Of a stretch of DNA of 64,000 nt, positions 47,939 through 59,200 are shown piece after piece. The translations under genes and the position numbers were made by a program. Origin of the DNA: Bradysia coprophila. Lineage: Eukaryota; Arthropoda; Insecta; Diptera; Sciaridae. Position 1 is the first letter of the stretch. The number at the start of each line of letters is the position of its first letter. The notes beneath the pieces are model-generated. The model searched no databases. It saw only the letters and a list, made by a program, of their open reading frames with translations, and was not told the DNA's origin. The stretch covers positions 11,171,739 to 11,235,738 of the forward strand of contig NC_050735.1 of assembly GCF_014529535.1 (NCBI RefSeq), written 5' to 3'.

Positions 47939-48446
47939 TTATTTCACCTGCGTGTTCATTAACAGCATACCAACAGAGTACGTGTTTGAAACAATTTGTG
48001 AAATTAGGTAGAGAATAATATTCGATATGCTCACATCGACAAACGTTTCCACATTGAGTGACTGAAATCCTCCGATTGTTAAATCGTGTGGATGTTGGGC
48101 TAGTGCGGTCATTAAAATGATTTTCTTTTGTTCGTCAATCGGCAAATCGACTATCGAGATATTACAAATGTTTTCAAACATGTTGTTGTTCTGTATTTTA
48201 ATTTTCACCGCAATTTGCAACACTGTTCCCATTACACTGAATTCAGCAGTCGTGAGGAGTAAGACCATTACGTTTTTGAAAATGAAAACTATGATTATCA
48301 CTGATTTAGCAAGTATAGTTGTTTGTTTGGACCGGGTGCGTGCTGTATTCGCTCTATAAATTTTGGAGCAAAAATACAACATGTCCTTCACCGATCGACT
48401 ATTTTTTATGAAACAGAAGTACTTAACAATTCCCTGCAATTCACTG
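47939..48446 (-). pseudogene. Odorant receptor, decayed copy E
   Basis: A remnant of a fifth receptor. It keeps part of exon 2 (GIVKYFCFIKNSRSVKDML ... FKNVMVLLLTTA) joined directly to the end of exon 4 (EFSVMGTVLQIA) by a deletion that removes the rest of exon 2, all of exon 3 and the start of exon 4. Exon 5 (NMFENICNISIVDLPIDEQ) follows. The acceptor before exon 6 is lost, and exon 1 is gone: the promoter-proximal spacer abuts exon 2. A 166-codon frame still runs through by chance, so a truncated product is conceivable but would not be a receptor. Confidence 0.85.
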
Positions 48447-48840
48447 CAATTCCCTCCATAATTATTTCGATAAAACTGGAGTGGACGTTGTTGAAATTTT
48501 TCTGTATGAGTGTCCGGGCTAGTGTACCTTAATCAGAAAAACCGATTCTAAAAACTTTCGGAGATCCCCTCGTACAATGTTGTACTCCAGACGTATATTG
48601 ATAATATATTTTCACCTAACAATACATCTGTTTTACATAGGGACTGAACACTGTTGAACACTTCTTCCAGTTAGTACTCCGTTTAGGATTCGATTCGAGC
48701 AATTGTTACCATTGCCAATCGCTCACAGGCAAAAGTTTATTATTTATTCAGATCGTTTGTATTTTCTACTGCAAGAATGTTTTAATAACTTAATTGCTTA
48801 CCTATCTCACCGATCTTAAGGCCAGCATTTGTAATTTGTA

Positions 48841-49000
48841 ACGGCTGCATTTCTCTATTCTCTTCTCTATACTCTACCATCAAATCTGTGCACAGAAATT
48901 GCACAAAATGTGTATGTAATGTACACATAATGTGCACAAATATTTCTGTGCACAGATTTGATGGTAGAGTATAGAAAAGATAATAGAAAAATGCAGCCGT
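48841..49000. mobile_element. Palindromic MITE, 160 bp
   Basis: Nearly perfect inverted halves: ACGGCTGCATTT, CTATACTCTACCATCAAATC and TGTGCACAGAAAT reappear as complements on the right. The centre is TGTACA-rich. No clear target duplication. Confidence 0.75.
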
Positions 49001-49647
49001 AATCTCTCTCCAGAGTGTTCGAGGTTGTACATAAATTAAGACTAATCGTTCCCGAGTTGAAAATGGATTTTACTTTGTGTGTGTGGAGTGTAACTGTCAT
49101 TGAAATATTGTCGTGCTTATATTGTAATCTTTATCGTAATCTTTATACTTAGTTTGTGATCTGTGTTTCAATATCAAATACACTCGGCGACATTGAGTTT
49201 CCGTTGTTTTTCATGTGATCCACTCATACCCCTTAGATCCCCTTTTTTCCCTAAGATCTTAGACACTTTACCAAAAAAACAAGAATCTAGTAACTTTCGT
49301 CGGGTCAGGTAACGATTCTCCTATTTTTCAAAACTCTTTCACAACTCATGAATTTTCGCCAAAGCTTGTGGACTTGAAGAAAACTCATAGTCGCCAACCA
49401 TCATAAAAACAGATAAAGGTCGTTGCGAGTTTACTTAAACTTTTTTCAGACGCACAGTGCGCTTTCACTCTCCGTTAATAACAGCGAGATTGCGATAAGT
49501 CGACGTAAAACTATAAGTGATTTATTTAACCAAACTATGAATGAAAGTCGCAATCTCCCTAAATGTTTTACTACTTGCTGAGTGTTGAATAAGTAAAACA
49601 AAAACTTTTCAGTTGGAACGACACTGACGTTTATTTCAGGGATCCCC
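49001..49647. other. Intergenic, nothing supported
   Basis: AT-rich. The small frames at 48867-49100 and 49446-49649 have no recognisable content. Confidence 0.4.
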
Positions 49648-50115
49648 AATAACGTTATTAGTAACCGAAATCATTTCGGTTACTCGAATAACGGTATTCG
49701 ATTACCCAAATGAATTCGGTTACTCAAATAACGTTATTCGAATATCGAAATGAATTCGGTTATTCGAATAACGTTATTCAGAAAACCGAATAATTTCGGT
49801 TATACGAATAACGTTATTCAAAAATTCAGTTACATAGATTTCTTTTTTTTTAAATGAAAGACGGAGCTAAAAAACGAAATTAATTTCAATAATCGAATAA
49901 CGTTATTGAAATAACCGAATTCATTCTGTTTTTTGAATAACGTTATTCCGATAACCGAATTAACTTCGGTATTCAAATAACGTTATTCGAGTAACCGAAT
50001 TCATTTCAGTTATCGAATAACGTTAATAATAACGTTATTCGATAACGAAAATGAATTCGGTTACTCGAATAACGTTATTCTTGTAACGAAATCGATTTCG
50101 GTTATAACGTTATGG
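49648..50115. repeat. AATAACGTTATT palindrome array
   Basis: About nine exact copies and several variants of the self-complementary 12-mer AATAACGTTATT, spaced roughly 30-50 bases. They alternate with a second inverted pair, CCGAAAT-GAATTCGGTTA or close forms. The whole block is therefore a chain of small hairpins, not a simple tandem repeat. Confidence 0.8.
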
Positions 50116-50354
50116 ATGCCTGGTTTATTTGCATTTTTATACAAATAGTGTTACTAAATTAATAGAATTAACGTATTTTACGACGTCGCTTTATCACTTT
50201 ACGATTCGAATTTCGTTTTTCTTGTAACGAAATCGATTTCGGTTATAACGTTATGGATGCCTGGTTTATTTGCATTTTTATACAAATAGTGTTACTAAAT
50301 TAATAGAATTAACGTATTTTACGACGTCGCTTTATCACTTTACGATTCGAATTT
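50080..50354. repeat. Tandem duplication, 2 x 134 bp (offset 141)
   Basis: The segment starting CTTGTAACGAAATCGATTTC and ending ACGATTCGAATTT occurs at 50080-50213 and again at 50221-50354 with no difference seen. It overlaps the end of the palindrome array. Confidence 0.9.
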
Positions 50355-51226
50355 ATTCATCAAACAATGGCGTAACTGCACGAAGGAAATTACTTTGAAA
50401 TTCTTCTTCGGTGAAACGATCGCATGAAGCTCTATAAACAAGATGAAAATTGAGTGACGTCTACTGTACTGTTAAGTCAAAATAATATATCACATTGTAT
50501 GAAGCTTAAAGTTATCGAAAGCTCTTTTGTTTAAAAACAAAAATATAGCTGCAAAACGTTAGTTTTGTATTAAATTGCAGTGCAGCTTCATACAACGATG
50601 GAAAAATCACCAAATGCGAAATTTAACAAAATATTTCTTTTGTCCGCCAACAAGATAAATGAAGCGTCAATTGCGCATTAGTCGTTTTTCGCATCATTGT
50701 GTGTGGGGTCAGTTAAAGTCCCAACAAAATTTCAGTTAATAGTTAATTTCCTAACGAATGCTAAATAGTATGTTACATACCAAGGATCGAAAAGGTGTGT
50801 TTTAGACCCAGGTGGTGAAAACGTCCAGGGATGGAGCGACGCGAAGCGGGAGATGGCGAGATGGCATTCGATATAACAAAATATAATGATAGATCGCATG
50901 CGATATCACAAAATCTGATGCGAGATCGCATTCAATATCACATGTGCAGCATTTTCATTTGTTATAGTACATGACACATCTGGGAAAAAATAAAGATAGG
51001 ATCGAAAATGACATAAGCGGGAATGAAAATTGAGAGAAAAAAGTGTCGGAGAATGTTACTCTTTCGGTACTAAATTTGGTGAGTGAATGTGACGGTTTTG
51101 GTACTTCAGGAAGAAAAGGTTTTTTTTAGCGAATGAGAGGTTTCCAGCACGAGCTGGAAGCGATAGCTGGAACCGAATTTGCTAAAAAAAAAGCTTTTTA
51201 GCATTCGTTAGAAAAAAACAATTTTC
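50355..51226. other. Intergenic, nothing supported
   Basis: Contains repeated GAT-rich words (GCGATATCACAAAATCTGATG, near 50860-50950) and A/T runs. No coding sequence was seen. Confidence 0.4.
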
Positions 51227-52886
51227 CTAAACGACGTTGTTTCGGCATATCTTCTCACATTTCTGTTTCAATTTTGTGCGCATTTCCGGTGTAAATTTAA
51301 TGATTGAGCTATCATACCTGGCCGCATTTCGAATGGTTTCGTTCTCCTCTTTGGTGCTATACAGAATTTTCTCGATACAGTTTGCGTAATCTATTGCCCC
51401 AACAGCTAGATATCCAGTTCGACTGTCTTCAGACGTTTCAATAATATCCATCATTGGGCCACCAGATCTAAAGTGCATCCATTGGGTCAACAATTTTATA
51501 ATATTTCTAAAAAAATGGCATGATAAACCTATTTGCAACGGTAATGAGTCCAGCCGCGAGCATATCAACAACACCAATGCCAAAATGTTCATTACACATT
51601 GTGTTTAAGCCAATCGATGCCACTCGAAAGTGTTGCATTATATCTCCATAGGAAACGTTCGCTTTGATTTCTACGGATTGATCTAATGATAACTGCTTGG
51701 TTAAGTCTTCCAAATATCTTTTTCGTTCTTCATCGTCTTTATCGCGACATGATCCGATGATCACCAATTTTACCTGAACTAAAGTTTTTAGAATCGGAAA
51801 CGAAAAACTAATAAAATGTCGCACCTTTTCCCACAGTGGTTGATTGTTTTGCAGTTTAGTTCGCAGTTCACACATTGCCTGTAATTGAAGCGGATGATCT
51901 TTTTCCGGTCGAAATTGACCAACTGATATGATAACGATTTGATCTGAATCAATGTGCTTCAACTTTTTGAGACTAGCCACATCACCCGGTGGATAAACGC
52001 GGTGCGTTCGAACATTCCATAAATCTGTAATATACTTCTCCGTCCACGATGAAATGACCATTACAGTATGAGCTGAGCGACCTACACAACCATAAATCTG
52101 AAAATGAAATACAACCTCTCTAAGTCACAACAACGTAGGAGACGTTACAGCATAATGCGACAGATTATTTCGCATTCAAGGTGAGAATTACTCCGTTCTT
52201 AGGGTTTTCCAAAGACGATACAGCGCGTCCCCCAATTTCTTTACCTTTGCAAACATTCGATAATAAAAGAGCTTCATCCAAGCAAACCAACTTTGATGCT
52301 CAAGTTTCAACATATTAGTGCTGATCACTGGATAATGAGTGTAGCATCCAACCCGGCAGCCACCAATGTACCGGAAAATAGGGTATGTGAAAGCATACCC
52401 CATTGTGTCTATAAATACATCCGGCTGATACCGTAACAGTGCCTCCATTCCAAGGACCATTGATCCTAAACATTGTCCCAGTAGATTAAAAAACGGATCC
52501 CGATGCTCTTCAACCAGATACCGCTGCTTCAGGAACACAAAATCGACATTTTTCTCGTCAACCAAAATGTTGAACATTCTTTCGGCATTTCGTAAAATTT
52601 GCTGCGAGTTCACGTTCGTATCGCCAGTATAAACTCTGATGTGAATTTTACTGCCATATTTAAATTGCAGAGCGCGGATCGCACACCACATGACTCGTTC
52701 GACACCAGCGCCAGTATTACAGTATGGATGGAAAATGCCAATTCGAATAATATGTTCTTGGCCACCGGACATACGCTTCTTGTTTAGCACATATTTTCGT
52801 AATGCAAATACCGACAAAATTGCAATAAGCGCAACGAGACCAGTACAAAGCAACAACAGTGTTCTGTTAATTATAAGTAGAAGCAA
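51227..52886 (-). CDS. Alg11: ALG11 alpha-1,2-mannosyltransferase
   Basis: GDP-Man:Man3GlcNAc2-PP-dolichol alpha-1,2-mannosyltransferase. It adds the fourth and fifth mannoses to the lipid-linked oligosaccharide on the cytosolic face of the ER (N-glycosylation). Exons 52886-52245, 52097-51825, 51773-51529 and 51467-51227 join in phase to 466 residues, close to the animal length. An N-terminal membrane anchor (about residues 5-29) is followed by GIFHPYCNTGAGVERVMW (the glycine-rich acceptor-side loop), DVFIDTMGYAFTYP, TMANT-free linker HTVMVISSWT, the GT-B/GT4 motif VGQFRPEKDHPLQL, and EHFGIGVVDMLAAG. In this EX7E motif the second Glu is Asp (E367, D375). Intron 2 is only 51 bp and stop-free. 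It shares orientation with RNF123 but is 3.3 kb from it. Confidence 0.94.
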
Positions 52887-53791
52887 CGTTATGTGCCGAA
52901 TTCGATGTTGATGTAAACTTACATAAAATAATTAACAATTTCTCTTAGGATTGGAATCATACTAAAACAGATTCCTCTTAGGATCGGAAACATACTGAAT
53001 CAGATTCCGGTGCGCGAATGAAAAATATGCTCGACTGATTACGGGAATAATCCGCTGCCGTTAATGATCAGGAAGTTAACTTGATCATGATCTACAATAC
53101 GTCGCCGATATCGTGATAAATTGTGTACTTTTTCAGTTTCGAAATGAACAACTACAGTTGATGATAGATAGCCGATGATAAATGCAAAGTTGATGATGTG
53201 TAGAACGATATTAATGCATCCCCAGCACCACAGCTTAAATTGACTGCTGTTATAGCATACCTACAATTTGATTTGTGGCTGCTGCGTGTTACATGCTATA
53301 TGATTACTTCGAATTTTGATTGCAGTGTGTAAGATATTTAGAACAAATCTACCAATGGTAATTTGCCATGTCGTAGACAAAAAGCATGTTAATAAATATT
53401 AAAAAAATGTTTTTTCTAAATGAATTTCTGTGTCTAACTATCACAATTCGACGTTTTTCGTCACGGCACCTACGATCGAAAAATTCAATTTTTCGCAACA
53501 AGTGACGAAAAGTCGGACTTTTCTTTGCCTTTATTGCGAAAAACGTTGTATACAACCCGATACTCGGCCTAAAAAGCATTTATCGCTCGGTTGTATAAAT
53601 AACTATTTCAGTACATCCCAGATAGACGTATTTGTGGCCGTAAAAGTAACTTTCACGGACGCTCTCTCCAGCCGACAACGGAATTTCATACATACTTTTT
53701 CGGACGCAATCGTGTGTGCATGATAGTTGATGAAATTTTTGTAGAGTTTGTAGAGTGATATCTTTGTTTATGTTGTTGTGGTTCGTAAATC
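52887..53791. other. Intergenic upstream of Alg11
   Basis: No gene supported. A small inverted pair (GTTGTATACAACCCGA, about 53545, and TCGGTTGTATA, about 53587) is present. Confidence 0.4.
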
Positions 53792-53887
53792 GTGATGAAA
53801 GCAGAATTTTTCAGGACACATCGTAAGCTTTGCCTACTCGTTGGACAAGCTTACGACTAGTCCTGAAAAATTCAACTTTTCATCACT
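53792..53887. repeat. Short foldback
   Basis: GTGATGAAA...GAATTTTTCAGGAC...CGTAAGCTT is repeated as its complement on the right. It immediately abuts the larger palindrome that follows. Confidence 0.65.
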
Positions 53888-53889
53888 AG

Positions 53890-54214
53890 CCCAAGTAGCA
53901 TTTCAGAAAAAAAAACTTATTCGTTAGAATAACGTTGTAGCAACGTTGTCACAACGGTTTTGCAACCGTTGTTGCCCGGTTATAGTTTAACCTAGGTCAA
54001 TTAACCGTTGGATAACAGTTAAACAACGAAAAAGTTAAAAATTTAAGGTAGAGCAACTATAATTTTTAACGTTTTCGTTGTTTAACGGTTATCCAACGGT
54101 TAATTGACGTAGGTTAAACTATAACCGGGCAACAACGGTTGCACAACCGTTGTGGCAACGTTGCTACAACGTTATTTTAACGAATAAGTTATTTTTTCTG
54201 AAATGCTACTTGGG
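53890..54214. mobile_element. Large palindromic element, 325 bp
   Basis: Two arms of about 145 bp, near-identical and inverted, beginning CCCAAGTAGCATTTCAG. Each arm is itself built of small inverted words (CAACGTTG, AACCGTTGTT, TTAACCGTTGGATAAC). The centre is a short AT-rich loop around 54045-54060. No frame; probably a foldback DNA element. No obvious target duplication. Confidence 0.8.
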
Positions 54215-55298
54215 AGTAACGAAAAATACTATTAATAACATCGCCGTCCAGACTAGTTGATCGAATGATTCTTTTTTTGCAGTTTTTGTATATCAGTCTG
54301 GCACGCTGTGTCGATCGCTCTACATTTTTCGAATTTTTTCTTTATGTCATGTGATTGAGCAAAATGTTGCAACTAAGTTTTATTCTAGGCCAGAAAAGCG
54401 ATTTGAATGATAAATTCAAAGTCAAATACAGTCAAATGACTCGCATGCGTGTGTTAGTAGTAAAACTGTGTAAAGACGTATAAACAGACAAAAAATAAAA
54501 AAACGCCCTTAGGCAACAGTTCTGCTTCATCACTTTCTGAAGAATCTTGAAAATGTATGAGAAATGTTGCTATTTTCACAAGTCGACTATGGGGAAGGAT
54601 CTAGCCGAAGACGAAGCAAAGCGGTTCTGAACTCCTCTTAGGTCCTAGAACTCGAATCAGAAGTCATTTTTTGGGTAACCTTCAGAAAAACTTAATTTTT
54701 GTTAAGGGGCGCCGGTACCGGAAGTCAGGTAGTCAATCTGACTACCATCTGGTGTTGAAAAAAAAGAAACTTTTGACATGTTGTAGTGGATGGTCTGAAT
54801 CGTGTAGAAATTACTTTTCTCGACAGATTTTGTTCCCAAAATTTCGAGATTTCGGAGATGTAAGGGTCACATTCTTCCTAGTGCGATAATTTTCCAGAAG
54901 TGGGTTCTACAGTCTCTAGAGTTTTTTTCTCTAGAGAAACTCTATCTCTCTCTCTATCTCTCTCTTTTTTTAATGTTAACTTAACTTAACGAACTTTATT
55001 ATTCAAAAAAATACAAATTACGAATATAATAATAATATTTCACTTGCAGTAAGTGTTTAGCCTAAGGACGGCTTTTCAACTTAATTCAGCGTTAATGTGT
55101 TAGTTATTTATATAAATGGCGACTGACGAGCGAGAGGACGAAAGGAAAACTAGACAAAAACCTTTTCTAATACTTGACTTAACTTAAAACTAAAGACTAC
55201 AACTGACAGACTCACTTTTTAATGTTTCTTTATTTGTTTGATAGGAAAAATAGAATAATCTAACAAATGAAATCACGGAACAAATTACGCGGTGGCTA
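54215..55298. other. Intergenic with (TC)n microsatellite
   Basis: A CT-rich simple repeat lies at about 54917-54970, followed by GTTAACTTAACTTAACG. No gene was supported. The 72-codon frame at 54671 has no family likeness. Confidence 0.4.
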
Positions 55299-55546
55299 AC
55301 TGTACCCGGGTACAAATAGCCACACAATACAGCCAATGCTATTTGTACCTGGGTACAAATAGCCGAACAACACAGCAGATGCTATTTGTACCTGGGTACA
55401 AATAGCCGTACAACACATCTGCTGTGTTGTACGGCTTTTCTGGTTCATTAGATATATCATGAGCTCAAAGGGGTACTAAATCGATTGCTGGTACCTGGTA
55501 CAAATAGCATCACCTGTGTTGTGTGACTATTTGTACCCGGGTAGCA
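55299..55546. repeat. Cluster of TGTACC(C/T)GGGTACA palindromes
   Basis: Five occurrences of the palindrome CTATTTGTACC-CGGGTACAAATAG or a half of it, near 55300, 55341, 55382, 55490 and 55525. They are separated by ACAACACAGCAGATG-like words that also occur inverted (CATCTGCTGTGTTGT). The whole block folds back on itself. Confidence 0.75.
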
Positions 55547-56224
55547 TTAGCATCGGCCAACAAATTATGTTGACAAAAATTCATTATCAAGTATCGCGTT
55601 TGAAAGAAAGTTTACAAAAAGTCATAGCGAACAAATTTCGAGAACGAAGAGTAATTAAGAAAATCTACACTAACACAAAAGCAAAACAAGCCGGACACAT
55701 ACATTGATCACAAGCAAAAATTTGAAGAAACACAGAAACCCCAATTTGCAAGAAAAAATTTCAAAAATTGACATTTACGCCCTCATTGGTTCGTACTGTA
55801 AACTTGACGCGGTGCACCATTTGGGCTACGGTTGTAGATGAGAATCTCATCATTGTCTAGGAGCGAGACGTTTGATCTCCACTTTGCAACATCCACGGCA
55901 TCTCAACAAAAACTTATTGAACTGTGGCTTTTAGCTTTCATACTAAAAAAATGACATAGAAAATCGACTTTAAGAAAAGAGCAGCACACAATTAACACAT
56001 GATTCGGATCTCGTTCTCTTATTTTCGTTTTTATTTGATTAACTAGATAAAGTGAACTTTCTTGCGAACGAGATCTTCAGAATCATCTGTCAGAACGTGA
56101 ACTGAACAGAACGAGAAGTTGTAAAATTTTTAAAATTGAGAATTTATTTAAATAAAAGATTCAAAAAATCATTATCACAATAAATTGAGATCAATAACAA
56201 AGCTTTGATTTACTCTAAATTCCA
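55547..56224. other. Intergenic downstream of Rnf123
   Basis: AT-rich; no gene. On the - strand AATAAA-type words near 56150-56210 could serve as the RNF123 poly(A) signal. Confidence 0.35.
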
Positions 56225-59200
56225 TTAAATTGACGATGTGGTAGCGTCCTGATTTTTACTTTCATAGATGATGGCTCCAGGAAAGTCTTTCACTTTACTG
56301 ATCAACGTTTTGCAGTAAAAGCAAAATGTGTTGTTCATCAGATGTTGTAAGATGCAGTTGCTGCAACGTATTTTCACAAAATTAATTTGGACGAATAGGT
56401 ATGGATACCATGAAAAAACGGTAGGAAGCTTAACGGTCCCGAAAATGTTCACGCGATTCACTTACCTGCAAGACTGATGTTTGCATGGATAAAATACGCA
56501 CGATACCGCCTTTGCATAACAAATCGGGCAGATTGAGTCCTCGGATGGTACGGTAGTGTGAGACATTATTGACTGGCGCTTCGACAACAAATTGATCGTC
56601 GTTTGAATGCTCTGAATCTCTGTTTCCGTTACATGCGTCATGTCTGAAAGACGTGAGTGGATAAGTGAGATATTCACTTGCTTGACTCCGCTCCAACTAT
56701 AACTTACAGTCGTTCAAATTGAATTTGATAATCGGCACCTCATATTCACTTTTCGCATTCGTTGCCAGTTTCACTTCATTCGTCAGCGGATCGATATTGT
56801 CTCTAGTCTTCGGATCGAAATTGCCTCTGGGTATTTTATCGGATCGTTGTATCGGTGTCCGGACAGTGCCTAGCGCATATTCCAAGCTGGCAATTTGAAA
56901 GCTTTCGTCGTTCAAAATAATTTTTGATATCGGCGGAACACGTAAGTTATCGTCGTCCATTAGTTCATCGCTGAGCAAAGCCATTAGTATACCCAACGCG
57001 GCAGTTATAATGGAAAAGTGTGTCACGGCCGATAGATCCGGCAAACACAGATCGACGACATACTGAAAACTGCCTGGTGGAACTGTTACACGGGACAGTA
57101 GTTGATTGATAATCTGTACCACACGGATCGTCAACAGTTCACTGTTCGGGTGAGTAGGGTCTTTGAATATGTCCGGTGCAACAGTGATTATCATTTCCAG
57201 CGATCGCATCAACGAAACGGTCAATTCGAAACACATGGAACAGACTTTCAACTGGCGCGGTTCGATTTCTACACGATGTTCTCGAGCAGTTTTCTGTATC
57301 TGGAGTAGAAGATGTGGTAAACTTAATCTGGATTTTTCATTAGCACATAACGTCGACTCATACCTCTTGAACGAACAAAATGAATTCCGTAAATGCCCAG
57401 TTGAGTTGTGTTAAAACTGAGTTCATGAACACGGAACATAATTCCTCGTCCTTAGTCAATACATTCTTAATGACTTGCTGTGGGGCAGGAAAAAAGAAAA
57501 TCGTAAAAAAATTCTATTTCAAAAAAAAGGCAAAAAATTACATGAAAATACTCAGACGGATACGCAGGAGCGATGTGATGTAAAAGTCCAGTGTGTAAAC
57601 CACTTTTACCTCGACTCCGTATCAATCCCATTGGACTGCGTTGTTTGCCACCTTGCCACAACGACGGCGGTCTAGCATCCCGAAATGCAAATCCGTTGCC
57701 CAGCCAAAAACGCGTCAGCACCCAATTGCTTTGACCCCATGCTCGTTCCTCGTACGGCCGCAGTAATGATTTGACGAAACAAATTTGATTTTCGACATCG
57801 GTTTTTTCCAGCGTTGTCATGCCGGCTTTATGACAGATCAGCGTTCCGATTGCTTGTAGAATGGCATCTTTGCAGGTAGCTAGAACGATACGATCGTCAC
57901 CGGAATGTTTGGTGAGGAATGATGATCCCAATTCCAAAATATGTTGGTTGTCTGTAGAGGTAGGTCGTATTCGAGAATCAAGATCCAAACGTCTGTCAAT
58001 TCTGTAAGTCATTTTCCGCACGGTTTACCTGTCTGATCGTATTGGTCGGAAATGTCATGAAAACTGAAGTCCATGACCGTGTCCAGCAAGATGGGTAGAA
58101 TGTTCACGTAAATTTCAGGTACAAAAGTAAAGAGTCCCCCTAGCGCCGATGCTTCCTATTCAGAGTGAAAGCGAAGGATGAGAAAATTCGTCAATCTAGC
58201 AGACGGGACTCACATTCAGTGTTTGAAAAATGGAATGCAACATCCAAGACAACAATTCACGACGTCGCGATCCCAACGCTACCGATCGGTACCAGATTTG
58301 TTTCCGTGCCAATTCCATGGATGTTTTCTGCAGAAAATTGATTTTTTTTAGTAATTTCAGGCAAGACAGGCAGAAAAGAATGACAAACATTGCGCACTTA
58401 CCGCAAAGACGTTATTGCGATTGCCAAAGCGTTCATACAAATCTTTGATGATATTATCCATTGATTCATCCGGTTCATCTTCTTCGTTCGAGTCTACCGG
58501 TAAGTGGAATCGTTCGATCGAAGACTTGATATCTTCTAACGACGACTTTGTGGCAGTTAGGACGTCTGATAAAACCGAAATATTTTCTCGCAAATCGGCG
58601 ATCTAAAGCCATGTAAAGGAGGACGTCAGGAAAAATGGGCTCAGTAAGGTTTCGTTCATTTTCAATGACTTACCATTGTTATGTACTTGTGCGCGACAGC
58701 ATAGTAATATATGACACAGCTGTCTAAAATTTCACTAATCGATTGATGTGCGTCTAAGGTGCCAGCGGTTATGGAGGTTTCTGTTGCCTGGACAGGTTGT
58801 CGTATATTGCTACTAGCAAAAGGGGAACAAACAAATGATTACAGTCTCCACAAAACAGGTGGCATAAAAATGTAATTTTTCTGGTTAATTACCTGTTGGG
58901 TTGATCGACAAACATAAATTCATTGCTAGACGACGATCCTGTTATGAGGAACATAGCGGAATCTGGAAACGAGTGCAAATTTAAATTTAATTTAGCGATG
59001 ACATTGGTGTTGCAGATGGTGTGATTGTGCAAGTTAGCACTCCCACCTCTTCTCGCATGCTTTTGGATTCAATGAAAAACAAAAAAAAACTTTCCGTCGA
59101 CCACTTACAGATACTCATATCGGAATGATTTCCCCGATCCTGTGGCTCATCTACCAAAGCCGAATGACCACTATCACCACCCAGCGCTTCAATCAGTTCC

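Larger units (their letters stand above)
34390..48530 (-). repeat. Odorant receptor tandem array (unit about 3.1 kb)
   Basis: Direct repeats of a unit made of one receptor gene and about 1.5 kb of upstream spacer. Gene starts lie at 36377, 39362, 42478 and 45575 (spacings 2985, 3116 and 3097 bp), and a decayed fifth copy ends near 48440. The spacer is shared too: for example TTCAGGGCCTGTAAACAGGC and CGACCATGTGG recur in each. The middle units are nearly identical, so unequal crossing-over or gene conversion is recent. A partial spacer piece at 34.4-34.5 kb marks the array edge. Confidence 0.92.

Noticed and set aside
49648-50115. CRISPR-like array
   Set aside because: Regular-looking repeats, but the cores are palindromic with variable spacing in clearly eukaryotic DNA, and there are no cas genes.
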